From: Gemmatimonadota bacterium
GTDB lineage: Bacteria; Gemmatimonadota; Gemmatimonadetes; Gemmatimonadales; Gemmatimonadaceae
Assembly (NCBI GenBank): GCA_016719105.1
Contig: JADKAQ010000001.1
Location: 744,001 to 808,000, forward strand
Length of the DNA stretch: 64,000 nucleotides
Direction: 5' to 3'
Shown: one piece after another, positions 17,696 to 26,063 of the stretch
Numbering within the stretch: position 1 is the first letter of the stretch
Layout: every line of letters begins with the position of its first letter
Translations under genes and position numbers: made by a program
Notes under the pieces: model-generated
Databases searched by the model: none
Told to the model about the DNA's origin: nothing
The model's input: the letters and a program-made list of their open reading frames with translations, nothing else

Positions 17696-18432
17696 TGCGC
17701 ATCGACCTAACGGGAAAGAACGCGCTGGTGACCGGGAGTACCCGGGGCATCGGGCGCGCCATCGCACAATCGCTCGCCGAGGCCGGCGCGCGCGTGGCCA
17801 TCGTGGGGCGCGACCAGGCGCGTGCCGAGGCGGTCGCCGCCGAGGTCGGGAACGGCGCGCAGGGCTTTGCGTGCGACGTGAGCGACGTGGCGCAGGTGAC
17901 CGCGCTGGTCGAGGCGGTGGAGAAGGCCTTCGGCGGCGTCGACATCCTGGTCAACAACGCCGGCCTCACGCGCGACAACATCATGCTGCGCCTCAAGGAC
18001 GACGACTGGGACGCGGTGATCAACGCCAACCTGCGCGGCGCCTTCGCCAGCACCCGGGCCGCCATTCGCGGCATGATGAAGAAGCGCTGGGGACGGATCA
18101 TCAACATCGCCAGCGTCGTCGGGATCATCGGGAACAAGGGGCAGAGCAACTACGCTGCGAGCAAGGCGGGGCTGATCGGCCTCACCAAGTCGGTGGCCAA
18201 GGAGTTCGCCTCGCGCGGCGTCCTGGCCAACGTGGTGGCCCCGGGGTTCATCGAGACCGACATGACGGCGGCGATGACCCCCGAGGCCCGCGCCACCATG
18301 AGCCAGCAGATCCCGCTGGAGCGCCTCGGGACGCCGGAGGACATCGCCAACGTGGTGACGTTCCTGGCGTCCGACCGGGCCGCCTACATCACGGGGCAGG
18401 TCCTCGTGGTGGATGGCGGACTGGTCATGTGA
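17695..18432 (+). CDS. fabG: 3-oxoacyl-ACP reductase
   Basis: A 245-aa short-chain dehydrogenase that reduces beta-ketoacyl-ACP with NADPH in the elongation cycle. It has the cofactor loop [14 protein letters not shown] at the start of the fourth strand, and the active Tyr-Lys pair Y153 and K157 in NYAASKAG. The C-terminus [10 protein letters not shown] is typical. The ATG overlaps the fabD stop; the open frame upstream is inside fabD and is ignored. A 70-base gap follows before acpP. Confidence 0.97.
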   Translation: MRIDLTGKNALVTGSTRGIGRAIAQSLAEAGARVAIVGRDQARAEAVAAEVGNGAQGFACDVSDVAQVTALVEAVEKAFGGVDILVNNAGLTRDNIMLRLKDDDWDAVINANLRGAFASTRAAIRGMMKKRWGRIINIASVVGIIGNKGQSNYAASKAGLIGLTKSVAKEFASRGVLANVVAPGFIETDMTAAMTPEARATMSQQIPLERLGTPEDIANVVTFLASDRAAYITGQVLVVDGGLVM

Positions 18433-18456
18433 CACCCCCGGCACATCGTTTATCTT
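18429..18456 (+). promoter_or_regulatory. possible acpP promoter
   Basis: GTGACA (18429-18434, overlapping the fabG stop) and TATCTT (18451-18456) lie 16 bases apart in the only clear gap of the fab cluster. ACP is usually needed in much larger amounts than the enzymes around it, so a separate promoter is plausible. No other support. Confidence 0.35.
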
Positions 18457-18502
18457 AGCACGTCCCATTTTTCACCCACGCACTTACGGAGAGGACCCGG
18501 CC

Positions 18503-18742
18503 ATGGCCGACTTGAGCGAGAAGGTCAAAGACATCATCGAGAAGGAGCTCGGCGTCGAGCGCGAGAAGCTCACGAACGAGGCCAGCTTCATCGAGGACCT
18601 TGGCGCGGACAGCCTCGACATCGTCGAACTCGTCATGGAGTTCGAGAAGGAATTCAACATCGACATTCCCGATGAAGACGCGGAGAAGCTGCGTACGGTT
18701 GGGGATGCCCTGGGCTACCTGAAGGAGAAGGTCAGCGCGTAA
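18503..18742 (+). CDS. acpP: acyl carrier protein
   Basis: A 79-aa acidic carrier protein. S37 in [15 protein letters not shown] is the site of phosphopantetheine attachment. The start ATG at 18503 has GGAGAGGA about ten bases upstream, a strong ribosome site; the longer open frame upstream lacks ACP sequence. The stop overlaps the fabF ATG (TAATG). A possible independent promoter lies in the preceding gap. Confidence 0.98.
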   Translation: MADLSEKVKDIIEKELGVEREKLTNEASFIEDLGADSLDIVELVMEFEKEFNIDIPDEDAEKLRTVGDALGYLKEKVSA

Positions 18743-19983
18743 TGCGGCGTCGAGTCGTCGTCACTGGCCTCGGGGCCGTCACGCCCGTTGGAAACGACGT
18801 GGCGACGACGTGGCGCGCGTTGCTCGCGAGCACGTCGGGCGCAGGTCCGATCACGAAGTTCGACACCACTCACTTCAAGGTGCGGTTCGCCTGTGAGGTG
18901 AAGGGGTTCGATCCGCTGGCGTACATGGAGCGCAAGGAGGTCAAGCGCAACGACCTCTACACGCAGTATGCATTGGCGGCCTCGGTGCAGGCGATGCACG
19001 ACGCCGGGCTGGCCGACGGGGGATTCGTCCCGGAGGACGCCGGCGTCATCATCGGCAGCGGGATCGGCGGCATCCGGATCTTCGAGGAGCAGCACGATGT
19101 CTATCGGGATCGGGGGCCGAGCAAGATCTCCCCGTTTTTCATCCCGATGTTCATCTCCGACATGGCCGCGGGGATCGTCTCGATGCGCTTCGGCGCCAAG
19201 GGACCGAACTACGGCACAGTGTCGGCGTGCGCCACCAGCGCGCACGCCATCGGCGATGCATTCCGGACCATCCAGTACGGCGACGCCGATGTCATGATCA
19301 CCGGTGGGTCGGAGTCGGCGGTGACGCCGATGTCGATCGGCGGGTTCGCCAACATGACGGCGCTCTCCGAGCGCAACGATGATCCCGCCTCCGCGTCGCG
19401 CCCGTTCGACAAGGGACGCGACGGATTCGTCATGGGCGAGGGGGCAGGGGTGGTCGTGCTCGAGGAGTTGGAGCACGCGCGTCGACGCGGCGCCCGGATC
19501 TACGGTGAGATCGTGGGCTACGGCGCCACGGGCGACGCGTATCACATCACCGGGCAGCCCGAGAACCACGAGGGGCTGCAGCGCGCGATGAAGCGCGCCA
19601 TGCGCGACGGCGGCATCGCCCCCGAGGCCGTGCAGTACGTGAACGCCCACGGGACGTCGACGCCGCTCAACGACTCCAACGAGATCCGCGGCATTCGCGC
19701 GGTCTTCGGCGCACACGCCGATGCGCTCAGCGTCAGCTCCACCAAGAGCATGACCGGACACATGCTGGGAGCGGCGGGCGGAGTCGAGTTCATCGTCAGT
19801 ACCCTGGCGATCGTCAACGGCATCATCCCACCGACCATCAATCAGTTCGAGCGCGACCCGGAGTGCGACCTCAACGTCACACCCAATGTTCCGGTGGAGC
19901 GCCAGATCGACGTCGCCATCAGCAACTCGTCGGGCTTCGGGGGACACAACGTGACCCTCGCCGTTCGGCGCTATTCCGAGTAG
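18742..19983 (+). CDS. fabF: beta-ketoacyl-ACP synthase II
   Basis: A 413-aa condensing enzyme for chain elongation. The catalytic residues are visible: C163 in TVSACATSAHA, H303 in VNAHGTSTPLND and H340 in KSMTGHMLGAAGG. The N-terminus RRVVVTGLGAVTPVG is typical. It overlaps acpP by one base and ends the fatty-acid block; mqnE begins three bases later, so menaquinone genes may be co-transcribed with it. Confidence 0.97.
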   Translation: MRRRVVVTGLGAVTPVGNDVATTWRALLASTSGAGPITKFDTTHFKVRFACEVKGFDPLAYMERKEVKRNDLYTQYALAASVQAMHDAGLADGGFVPEDAGVIIGSGIGGIRIFEEQHDVYRDRGPSKISPFFIPMFISDMAAGIVSMRFGAKGPNYGTVSACATSAHAIGDAFRTIQYGDADVMITGGSESAVTPMSIGGFANMTALSERNDDPASASRPFDKGRDGFVMGEGAGVVVLEELEHARRRGARIYGEIVGYGATGDAYHITGQPENHEGLQRAMKRAMRDGGIAPEAVQYVNAHGTSTPLNDSNEIRGIRAVFGAHADALSVSSTKSMTGHMLGAAGGVEFIVSTLAIVNGIIPPTINQFERDPECDLNVTPNVPVERQIDVAISNSSGFGGHNVTLAVRRYSE

Positions 19984-19986
19984 GCC

Positions 19987-21153
19987 GTGCCGCTCGCAGT
20001 GGCAGTCCCCCGTGAGGCCCTTCGTGACCCGGCATTGCGCCCCATCGCCGACAAGGTGGCAGCGGGCGAGCGGCTGACCGAGCACGATGCGCTCACGTTG
20101 TACGAAACCCCCGACCTGCTCGGCGTCGGGGCGATGGCCGATGCGGTCAATCGCGCCAAGAACGGCGACGTGGTCACCTTCGCCGCCAACCAGCACATCA
20201 ACCCGACCAACATCTGCGTGCTGCGGAAGACCTGCGTCTTCTGCGGTTACGCCCGCCTTCCCAAGGAGGAGGGGGCGTATCGCTACACGATGGATCAGGT
20301 GATGGCCGAGGCCGAGCAGGCGCGCAATGGACTCACCCGCGAGTTTCACATCGTGGGCGGTCTCGATATGCAGGCCGGGCTGGCGTACTACACGGAGATG
20401 TTCCGTACGCTCAAGCGTGAGCTGCCGCACGTGCACATCAAGGCGCTCACTGCGGTCGAGATCGCGCACCTGGCGCGCATCGAGAAGATGAGCTGGGCCG
20501 ACGTCCTCTCGGCGCTGCGCGAGGCCGGGCTCGACACGCTGCCGGGCGGCGGTGCTGAGACCTTCAGCGCGGCCGTGCGCGAGCAGATCGCCGACAAGAA
20601 GCTCGGCGGCGCCGACTACATCGGCGTGCATCGCGTCGCCCACCAGCTCGGGATCCGCTCCAACTGCACGATGCTGTACGGGCACGTCGAGACGCTCGCC
20701 GATCGCGTGGAGCACCTGCGCATGCTCCGTGAGCTGCAAGACGAGACGGGCGGCTTCCTGGCCTACATCCCGCTCGCCTATCATCCCGACGACAACGAGT
20801 TGGGGAAGCAGCTCGACCGGCAGGGGCGGGGAACGACCGGTTTTGACGACCTGCGCATGCTGGCGGTGGGGCGCCTGTACCTGGACAACTTTGCGCACAT
20901 CAAGTCGCACTGGATCATGGTGACGCCGGCCCTGTCACAGGTGGCGCTGGCCTTCGGCGTCAACGACCTGGAAGGGACCGTGGTACGGGAGAAGATCTAC
21001 CACGCCGTCGGCGCACAGACACCGCAAGGCATGTCGCTCGACGCGCTCTTGCAGCTGATTCGCGGCGCCGGGAAGGTCCCCGCCGAACGCGACTCGTTCT
21101 ACCGCATCCTTCGCCGCTTCGAGCAGACGGCCGAAGGCGCACAGGCCGCCTGA
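19987..21153 (+). CDS. mqnE: aminofutalosine synthase (radical SAM)
   Basis: A 388-aa radical SAM enzyme of the futalosine menaquinone route, which joins an adenosyl group to 3-[(1-carboxyvinyl)oxy]benzoate made by MqnA. The order INPTNIC, then a short cysteine cluster, then FHIVGGLDMQ and AGLDTLPGGGAETF matches MqnE/CofH-type proteins. The cluster cysteines are C77, C83 and C86, that is CX5CX2C instead of the textbook CX3CX2C. The other radical SAM protein here, MqnC, keeps the textbook spacing. It starts with GTG three bases after fabF; mqnA starts two bases after its stop. Confidence 0.88.
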   Translation: MPLAVAVPREALRDPALRPIADKVAAGERLTEHDALTLYETPDLLGVGAMADAVNRAKNGDVVTFAANQHINPTNICVLRKTCVFCGYARLPKEEGAYRYTMDQVMAEAEQARNGLTREFHIVGGLDMQAGLAYYTEMFRTLKRELPHVHIKALTAVEIAHLARIEKMSWADVLSALREAGLDTLPGGGAETFSAAVREQIADKKLGGADYIGVHRVAHQLGIRSNCTMLYGHVETLADRVEHLRMLRELQDETGGFLAYIPLAYHPDDNELGKQLDRQGRGTTGFDDLRMLAVGRLYLDNFAHIKSHWIMVTPALSQVALAFGVNDLEGTVVREKIYHAVGAQTPQGMSLDALLQLIRGAGKVPAERDSFYRILRRFEQTAEGAQAA

Positions 21154-21154
21154 C

Positions 21155-22003
21155 GTGCGCATCGGGCGCATCCCGTACATCAACTGCTACCCGGTCTACG
21201 GGGCCATCGATCGCGGGATCGTGACGCTGGACGGTACGCTCGTCGACGGGATCCCCAGCGCCCTCAACCACCAGATGGCCGACGGGTCGCTCGACGTGAG
21301 CGTCGTGTCGGCCGTCGAGTATGCGCGGGACTCCCGGCGCTACCTCCTGCTCCCCGACCTCGCCATCTCGTGCGACGGACCGGTGCGCTCGGTGATGCTC
21401 TTCAGCAAGCGCCCGGCGCGCGAGCTCAGCGGGCACCGGGTCATAGTCTCGCGCAGTTCCATGACGAGTGTGGCGCTGGTCGAGTTGCTCGCCGAGAACG
21501 TGTGGCGCGTCCGTCCGGAGTTCGTTCCCGGCAACAGCGAGTTGGCCGACATCGCGCGGTTTGGCGAAGAGGAACACGAGGCACGTCTCGTGATCGGCGA
21601 TGCCGCGCTGATCCTGAACGACGCGCGCCACGGTGTGGGCGAGGGGACGCAAGCGACCTACCCGTACGTGTACGACCTGGGGAGCGAGTGGAAGGCATGG
21701 ACCGGACTCCCCTTCGTCTTCGCCGTGTGGGTCGCGCAACGCACCACCCCCGTCGCCCCCGCGCTCTCCGCGCACGCCTCGCTCATCGCGTCCCGCGACT
21801 GGGGACTGGCGCACCTGGACGAACTCGCGGAGCAAGCGACCCGCGTGACAGGCGTCGCGCGCGCCGCCTGCGTCGACTACTTCCAGGGACTCGACTACGG
21901 GCTTGGCTACGAACACCTCGCCGGGCTCACGGAGTTCTTCCGGCGATTGGTGGCGGCGGGGCGTGTGCCGAACGGCTCCCTCGCCTTTCTTCCTGCCGCG
22001 TAG
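21155..22003 (+). CDS. mqnA: chorismate dehydratase MqnA
   Basis: A 282-aa periplasmic-binding-protein-like enzyme that removes water from chorismate, the first step of the futalosine pathway. The start MRIGRIPYINCYPVYGAID and the segments VSVVSAVEYARD and LVIGDAALIL are typical of MqnA. The MqnD family is related, but the N-terminal RIPYINCYPV pattern favours MqnA. It begins with GTG directly after mqnE. A 305-base non-coding region separates it from the histidine kinase. Confidence 0.88.
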   Translation: MRIGRIPYINCYPVYGAIDRGIVTLDGTLVDGIPSALNHQMADGSLDVSVVSAVEYARDSRRYLLLPDLAISCDGPVRSVMLFSKRPARELSGHRVIVSRSSMTSVALVELLAENVWRVRPEFVPGNSELADIARFGEEEHEARLVIGDAALILNDARHGVGEGTQATYPYVYDLGSEWKAWTGLPFVFAVWVAQRTTPVAPALSAHASLIASRDWGLAHLDELAEQATRVTGVARAACVDYFQGLDYGLGYEHLAGLTEFFRRLVAAGRVPNGSLAFLPAA

Positions 22004-22021
22004 TTGTGCTTGACAGGGGGC

Positions 22022-22070
22022 ACGCGCCCCTTGAATGATCCGTTTCACGGATTCCATCCGGGGGGCGCGT
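22022..22070. repeat. 49-base imperfect palindrome after mqnA
   Basis: The outer arms ACGCGCCCC (22022-22030) and GGGGCGCGT (22062-22070) are perfectly complementary. An inner ATCCG-TTTCA-CGGAT hairpin sits at the centre with a few unpaired bases between. There is no T-tract, so it may be a protein site or a structured mRNA end. Confidence 0.6.
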
Positions 22071-22136
22071 CGCCAATTCACGCCGACGCCTGACGACTCC
22101 GGGCCCGGGTCTCGACGTACCAGTCGCTCGCCCGAT

Positions 22137-22184
22137 CGCACGCCTGCACGCCTGCACGCCTGCACCATCGCACGCCCGCACGCC
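22137..22184. repeat. six tandem 8-bp repeats (YGCACGCC)
   Basis: Six consecutive octamers read CGCACGCC, TGCACGCC, TGCACGCC, TGCACCAT, CGCACGCC and CGCACGCC; only the fourth diverges. The 8-bp period is the same as in the GAAGACGR repeats but the sequence is different. It lies about 120 bases before the kinase start. Confidence 0.8.
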
Positions 22185-22308
22185 TGAACTGTCCTGCGTC
22201 CGCGCACCGCTGCTCCGGACGGGGAATCGCACGGCACGACCGTCCCCCGCGTGAGACGCCCCCTCCGTCTCCTCGCGAGGTGCGGAACCTGCTCGTGAGG
22301 ACCGGGCC

Positions 22309-23865
22309 ATGCCCGACGCACGCTTTCCCGCCTCCGCGCAACGCCTGCGCGCCGTGGTGGAGTCCTCGCCCATCGGGCTCCTGATGGTCGATGCTCGGGG
22401 GACGATCGTCCTCGTCAACGCAGAGGTCGAGCGCCTGTTCGGCTACTCACGCGAGCTGATGTTCGGTCGTCAGGTCGAGTTTCTTCTTCCCGAGCGCTTC
22501 CGAAACGGACACCCCGGGGCTCGGGATGCGTTTCGCGCCAACCCGAGCACGCGCCAGATGGGAGCCGGTCGCGAACTGCGTGCCCTCCGCGCCGATGGGA
22601 CCGAGTTCCCGGTCGAAATCGGCCTCACGCCGGTCGCCACGGATGAAGGGCTCTTCGTGGTGGGCTCGATCGTCGACATCACGGCGCGACTCGCCGCGGC
22701 GCACGAACGCGCACAACTGGAGGATCAGCTCCGCCAAGCGCAGAAGCTCGAAGCGTTGGGGACGCTCGCCGGGGGCGTGGCGCACGACTTCAACAATGTG
22801 CTCGCCTCCATCGTGGGACTCGCAGAGCTGCTCGTGCCGGCCACGCAGGACACGCCCGAGGTGAACCGCGACGTTCGCGAGCTGCTCGACGCCGCGCGCC
22901 ACGGGCGCGCGGTTGTGGAGCGCATCCTGCGCTTCAGTCGCCGGCAGCCCATGCGGTCCGAATCGGTCGACGTGCGCGAGGTGGTCGCGCAGTCGACGCG
23001 GCTGCTCCGCGCCTCGCTCCCACCCAACGTGCGTATCACGACGCAGCTTACCGCCGCACCGCGACTCGTGCGAGGCGACCCAACCTCGCTGCAGCAGGTA
23101 CTCATGAACCTGGCGACCAACGCGGCGCAGGCGATGCCCGACGGAGGACGGTTGGAGATCATCACCGACGACTTCTATGTGCGCGACGGTGCCGCCCGCA
23201 GCCGTCCCGGCCTTCGCGAGGGCACGTACCTGGCGCTGACGGTGCGCGATGACGGGCATGGGATGGATGAGGCCACTCGGCTCAAGGCTTTCGAACCGTT
23301 CTTCACCACCAAGGTCGCGGGGGAGGGGAGCGGACTGGGGCTCGCGCTGGTGCACGGCATCGTGCGCGACCACGACGGCGTCGTCGAACTCGAGTCGGTC
23401 CCCGGCCGCGGGACCGTCGTCCGATGCCTGTTTCCCCTGTTGGAGGGAACGATGCCGGCGACTGACGCCGCGCCCGGGGCCCTGGCACGCGGTAGTGGCG
23501 AACGGATCGTGTACCTGGACGATGAACCGACCTTGGTCCGGATCGGGCAACGCCAACTCGAGGCCCTCGGCTACCATGTCACAGGCTTCTCCGACGCGCG
23601 GGCCGCGTTGGCCGCCCTGCAGGCCGATCCCACGACGTGCGATGTCGTGGTGACCGACTTCCTGATGCCGACCATGACCGGGCTGGAGTTTGCGCGCGCG
23701 GTGCAGCAGCTACGCCCGTCGCTCCCCGTGCTGGTCCTCTCGGGCTACATCGGCGACTTCACGGTGAGCGATCTGGAGGCCGGGGGCGTCCGCCGGGTAC
23801 TGCAGAAGCCCGTGTCGGCCGAGGAACTGGCGCTCGCGGTGCACGAGTGCCTCGCTGGTGGATGA
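22309..23865 (+). CDS. PAS-domain hybrid histidine kinase/response regulator
   Basis: A 518-aa soluble sensor with no membrane segment. A PAS domain covers about residues 10-128. The dimerisation helix carries the phosphoacceptor H159 in LAGGVAHDFNNVLASI, an NtrB-like HDFNN type. The ATPase domain has the N box LMNLATNAAQAM, the G1 box DDGHGMD, FEPFFTT and the G2 box GSGLGLALVHGI. A C-terminal receiver domain has the phosphoacceptor D450 in VVVTDFLMP, and LQKPVSAEEL near its end. No DNA-binding output domain is present, so phosphate probably passes to a partner. It lies between mqnA and mqnC, which suggests a link to quinone or redox state; that is inference. Confidence 0.88.
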   Translation: MPDARFPASAQRLRAVVESSPIGLLMVDARGTIVLVNAEVERLFGYSRELMFGRQVEFLLPERFRNGHPGARDAFRANPSTRQMGAGRELRALRADGTEFPVEIGLTPVATDEGLFVVGSIVDITARLAAAHERAQLEDQLRQAQKLEALGTLAGGVAHDFNNVLASIVGLAELLVPATQDTPEVNRDVRELLDAARHGRAVVERILRFSRRQPMRSESVDVREVVAQSTRLLRASLPPNVRITTQLTAAPRLVRGDPTSLQQVLMNLATNAAQAMPDGGRLEIITDDFYVRDGAARSRPGLREGTYLALTVRDDGHGMDEATRLKAFEPFFTTKVAGEGSGLGLALVHGIVRDHDGVVELESVPGRGTVVRCLFPLLEGTMPATDAAPGALARGSGERIVYLDDEPTLVRIGQRQLEALGYHVTGFSDARAALAALQADPTTCDVVVTDFLMPTMTGLEFARAVQQLRPSLPVLVLSGYIGDFTVSDLEAGGVRRVLQKPVSAEELALAVHECLAGG

Positions 23866-23893
23866 CCCCTGCACGTCGATAGGTTTGGAGACC

Positions 23894-24931
23894 ATGACGC
23901 GCGACCTCCTCGACTTCTACACGAACGCCCCGCTCCTGGAACTCGGCCTCGAAGCCGACCGGATCCGGCGCGAGAAGCACCCGCACAACACGGTCACGTA
24001 CATCGTCGACCGCAACATCAACTACACCAACGTCTGCGTCGCCGACTGCGGCTTCTGCGCCTTCTACCGGCGACCGAAGCACGGGGAAGGGTACACGCTC
24101 TCGTTCGAGCAGATCGGGGCGAAGATCGAGGAGACCAAGGCGCTGGGCGGGGTGCAGATCCTCATCCAGGGCGGGCACAACCCGTACATCCCCTTCGAGT
24201 GGTATCTCGACCTGCTGCGCTACATCAAGCGCCACCACCCGATCCATGTACACGGCTTCAGCCCGAGCGAGGTCGACTTCTTCGCCAAGACGTTCCGCAT
24301 GGAGGCGGTCGACGTCATCCGTGAGCTGCAAAAGGCGGGGCTCGACTCGATCCCCGGTGGCGGTGGCGAGATCCTCGTGCAGCGCGTGCGCGACATCGTC
24401 GCCCCCAAGAAGGCGGGGGCCGACCGCTGGCTCGAGATCATGGAGCTGGCGCATAACGAGGGGATGAAGACGTCGGTGACCATGATGTACGGCATCGGCG
24501 AGACGCTGGCCGAGCGCATCGAGCACCTGCAACGCGTGCGCGACGTGCAGAGCCGGACTCACGGCTTCACCGCGTTCATCACCTGGCCGCTGCAGCCGGA
24601 GAACACGCCCGAGATGTCGCACATGGCCAAGACGGACGCGACGGAGTACCTGCGGACCGTGGCCATGGCACGCATCGTCCTCGACAACGTCCCCAACCTC
24701 CAGTCCAGCTGGGTCACGATGGGGATGAAGGTCGGGCAGCTGGCGCTCACCTTCGGCTGCAACGACTTCGGCTCGCTGATGATCGAGGAGAACGTGGTCT
24801 CGGCGGCCAATACCACGTACCGCACCACCACCGACGAGCTCGAGCGGCTCATTCGTGATGCCGGCTTCTCGCCGGCGCGCCGGCGCCAGGACTACTCGAT
24901 CATCCCGGTGGGGACGCCGGTCGCGGCCTAA
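23894..24931 (+). CDS. mqnC: cyclic dehypoxanthinyl futalosine synthase (radical SAM)
   Basis: A 345-aa radical SAM enzyme that cyclises dehypoxanthine futalosine in menaquinone synthesis. The cluster cysteines C48, C52 and C55 form CX3CX2C in TNVCVADCGFCAFYRRP. IQGGHNPYIPFEWY, HGFSPSEVDFF and AGLDSIPGGGGEILVQ are strong MqnC markers. The ATG at 23894 is preceded by TTGGAG; a GTG at 23858 overlapping the kinase stop would add 12 residues. The N-terminus is shorter than in some relatives, which carry an extra helical stretch there. ispF starts three bases after the stop. Confidence 0.9.
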   Translation: MTRDLLDFYTNAPLLELGLEADRIRREKHPHNTVTYIVDRNINYTNVCVADCGFCAFYRRPKHGEGYTLSFEQIGAKIEETKALGGVQILIQGGHNPYIPFEWYLDLLRYIKRHHPIHVHGFSPSEVDFFAKTFRMEAVDVIRELQKAGLDSIPGGGGEILVQRVRDIVAPKKAGADRWLEIMELAHNEGMKTSVTMMYGIGETLAERIEHLQRVRDVQSRTHGFTAFITWPLQPENTPEMSHMAKTDATEYLRTVAMARIVLDNVPNLQSSWVTMGMKVGQLALTFGCNDFGSLMIEENVVSAANTTYRTTTDELERLIRDAGFSPARRRQDYSIIPVGTPVAA

Positions 24932-24934
24932 CGC

Positions 24935-25420
24935 GTGACCGCTCGCACCGGGATCGGCTACGACTCGCACCGCTTTGCCGCGGGCGGTCCCATGCGTCTG
25001 GGCGGGGTCGACATTCCGTCGGACGTCATCCTCGTCGGCCACTCCGACGGTGATGCGATCTGCCACGCCCTCACCGACGCCATCCTCGGCGCCGCGGCGG
25101 CCGGCGACATCGGCGAGATGTTCGCCGACACCGACCCGGCCAACCGCGGGAAGGACTCGGTCGAGATGCTCGTCGCCGCCCTCGAGCGCGTGCACGCCCT
25201 CGGCTTTGCCCTGTCCAACGTGGACGTGACGGTGATCGCCGAGCGCCCGAAGATCGGGCCGCATCGCCTCCGCATCCGCGAGCGGCTCGCGCACGCGTTG
25301 CAGCTGGACGTCTCGGCGGTGAGCGTGAAGGGGAAGACGAACGAGGGGATGGGATGGGTCGGGCGAGGCGAGGGGCTGGCCTGCCTCGCGGTTGCCACGC
25401 TCGTCCCCGCGCGCGACTAG
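24935..25420 (+). CDS. ispF: 2-C-methyl-D-erythritol 2,4-cyclodiphosphate synthase
   Basis: A 161-aa enzyme of the MEP isoprenoid pathway, which makes the precursors of the menaquinone side chain and undecaprenyl phosphate. The metal ligands D10, H12 and H44 are in GIGYDSHRF and HSDGDAICHALTDAILG. GDIGEMFADTDP and KTNEGMGWVGRGEGLAC are the other family blocks. It starts with GTG three bases after mqnC, so it likely shares its transcript. Confidence 0.97.
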   Translation: MTARTGIGYDSHRFAAGGPMRLGGVDIPSDVILVGHSDGDAICHALTDAILGAAAAGDIGEMFADTDPANRGKDSVEMLVAALERVHALGFALSNVDVTVIAERPKIGPHRLRIRERLAHALQLDVSAVSVKGKTNEGMGWVGRGEGLACLAVATLVPARD

Positions 25421-25427
25421 TCCGCCG

Positions 25428-26057
25428 GTGCCGCAGCTGCAATCGCTGCTGGACTGGCTGTCGGCGCTCCCCCCGGCCACCCTGCTGGCGGCGATGGCTG
25501 CCCTCGCCGCGGTCGAGAACATCTTCCCACCCATCCCCGCCGACGTGCTGGTGGCGTTCGGCGGCTTTCTCGCCGCCCGGAACCATGTGTCCCCGTGGCC
25601 GGCCTTCCTGGCGGTCTGGTTGGGGAACGTGGCGGGGGCGCTCGCCATGTACGCCGCCGGCCGGCGACTCGGGCGCGCCTGGATCGCCAAGCGCTTTCAC
25701 GTTGCTCCTGGGGGGCGGAACGAGGCCCGCCTTGCGGCCTGGCAGGCGCGCTACGGCCCGATCGCCTTCTTCGTGACCCGTTTCCTCCCCGGCGTGCGCG
25801 CCCTCGTCCCGCCGATGTCCGGCGCGTTGCACGTCCCGGTGACCGGGCTGGCGATCGCGATCGCCGCGGCGTCCGCCCTGTGGTACGGCACGATCACCTG
25901 GCTTGCCTTCACCGCGGGCAACAACTGGGAGGTCCTGGCCGAACAGATCGGTCGACTGGGGTGGTGGTCGGCCGTGCTGGCCGGCGCGGTCGTGCTGTCC
26001 CTCCTGGCCGCCTGGTGGTTGGTCCGGCGCCGCGCCGGTCCTCGGGAGGAGCCGTAG
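25428..26057 (+). CDS. DedA family membrane protein
   Basis: A 209-aa polytopic membrane protein with the DedA/VTT fold: ENIFPPIPADVLVAFGGFLAA forms the first re-entrant motif, and FVTRFLPGVRALVPPMSGAL holds the second with its conserved arginines. Relatives act in lipid scrambling, including undecaprenyl phosphate or phosphatidylethanolamine recycling. The start is probably the GTG at 25428, just after the ispF stop; a TTG upstream at 25392 would add twelve residues within ispF. The substrate cannot be told from sequence. Confidence 0.88.
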   Translation: MPQLQSLLDWLSALPPATLLAAMAALAAVENIFPPIPADVLVAFGGFLAARNHVSPWPAFLAVWLGNVAGALAMYAAGRRLGRAWIAKRFHVAPGGRNEARLAAWQARYGPIAFFVTRFLPGVRALVPPMSGALHVPVTGLAIAIAAASALWYGTITWLAFTAGNNWEVLAEQIGRLGWWSAVLAGAVVLSLLAAWWLVRRRAGPREEP

Positions 26058-26063
26058 GCGCCA

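Larger units (their letters stand above)
22004..22308 (+). other. structured intergenic region before the hybrid kinase
   Basis: Holds three things: TTGACA at 22010-22015 with a poor -10 (AATGAT at 22034-22039, 18-base spacing), which might be a promoter; a long imperfect palindrome at 22022-22070; and six tandem octamers at 22137-22184. The remainder shows no coding signature. The kinase ATG at 22309 has GAGGA about eleven bases upstream. Confidence 0.5.

Noticed and set aside
18715..20910. A 731-codon - strand open frame opposite fabF and mqnE
   Set aside because: Same reasons: antisense to well-supported genes, no family motif, composition typical of a shadow frame.
22137..22184. A CRISPR array
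   Set aside because: The repeats are eight bases and directly adjacent with no spacers, and there are no cas genes.
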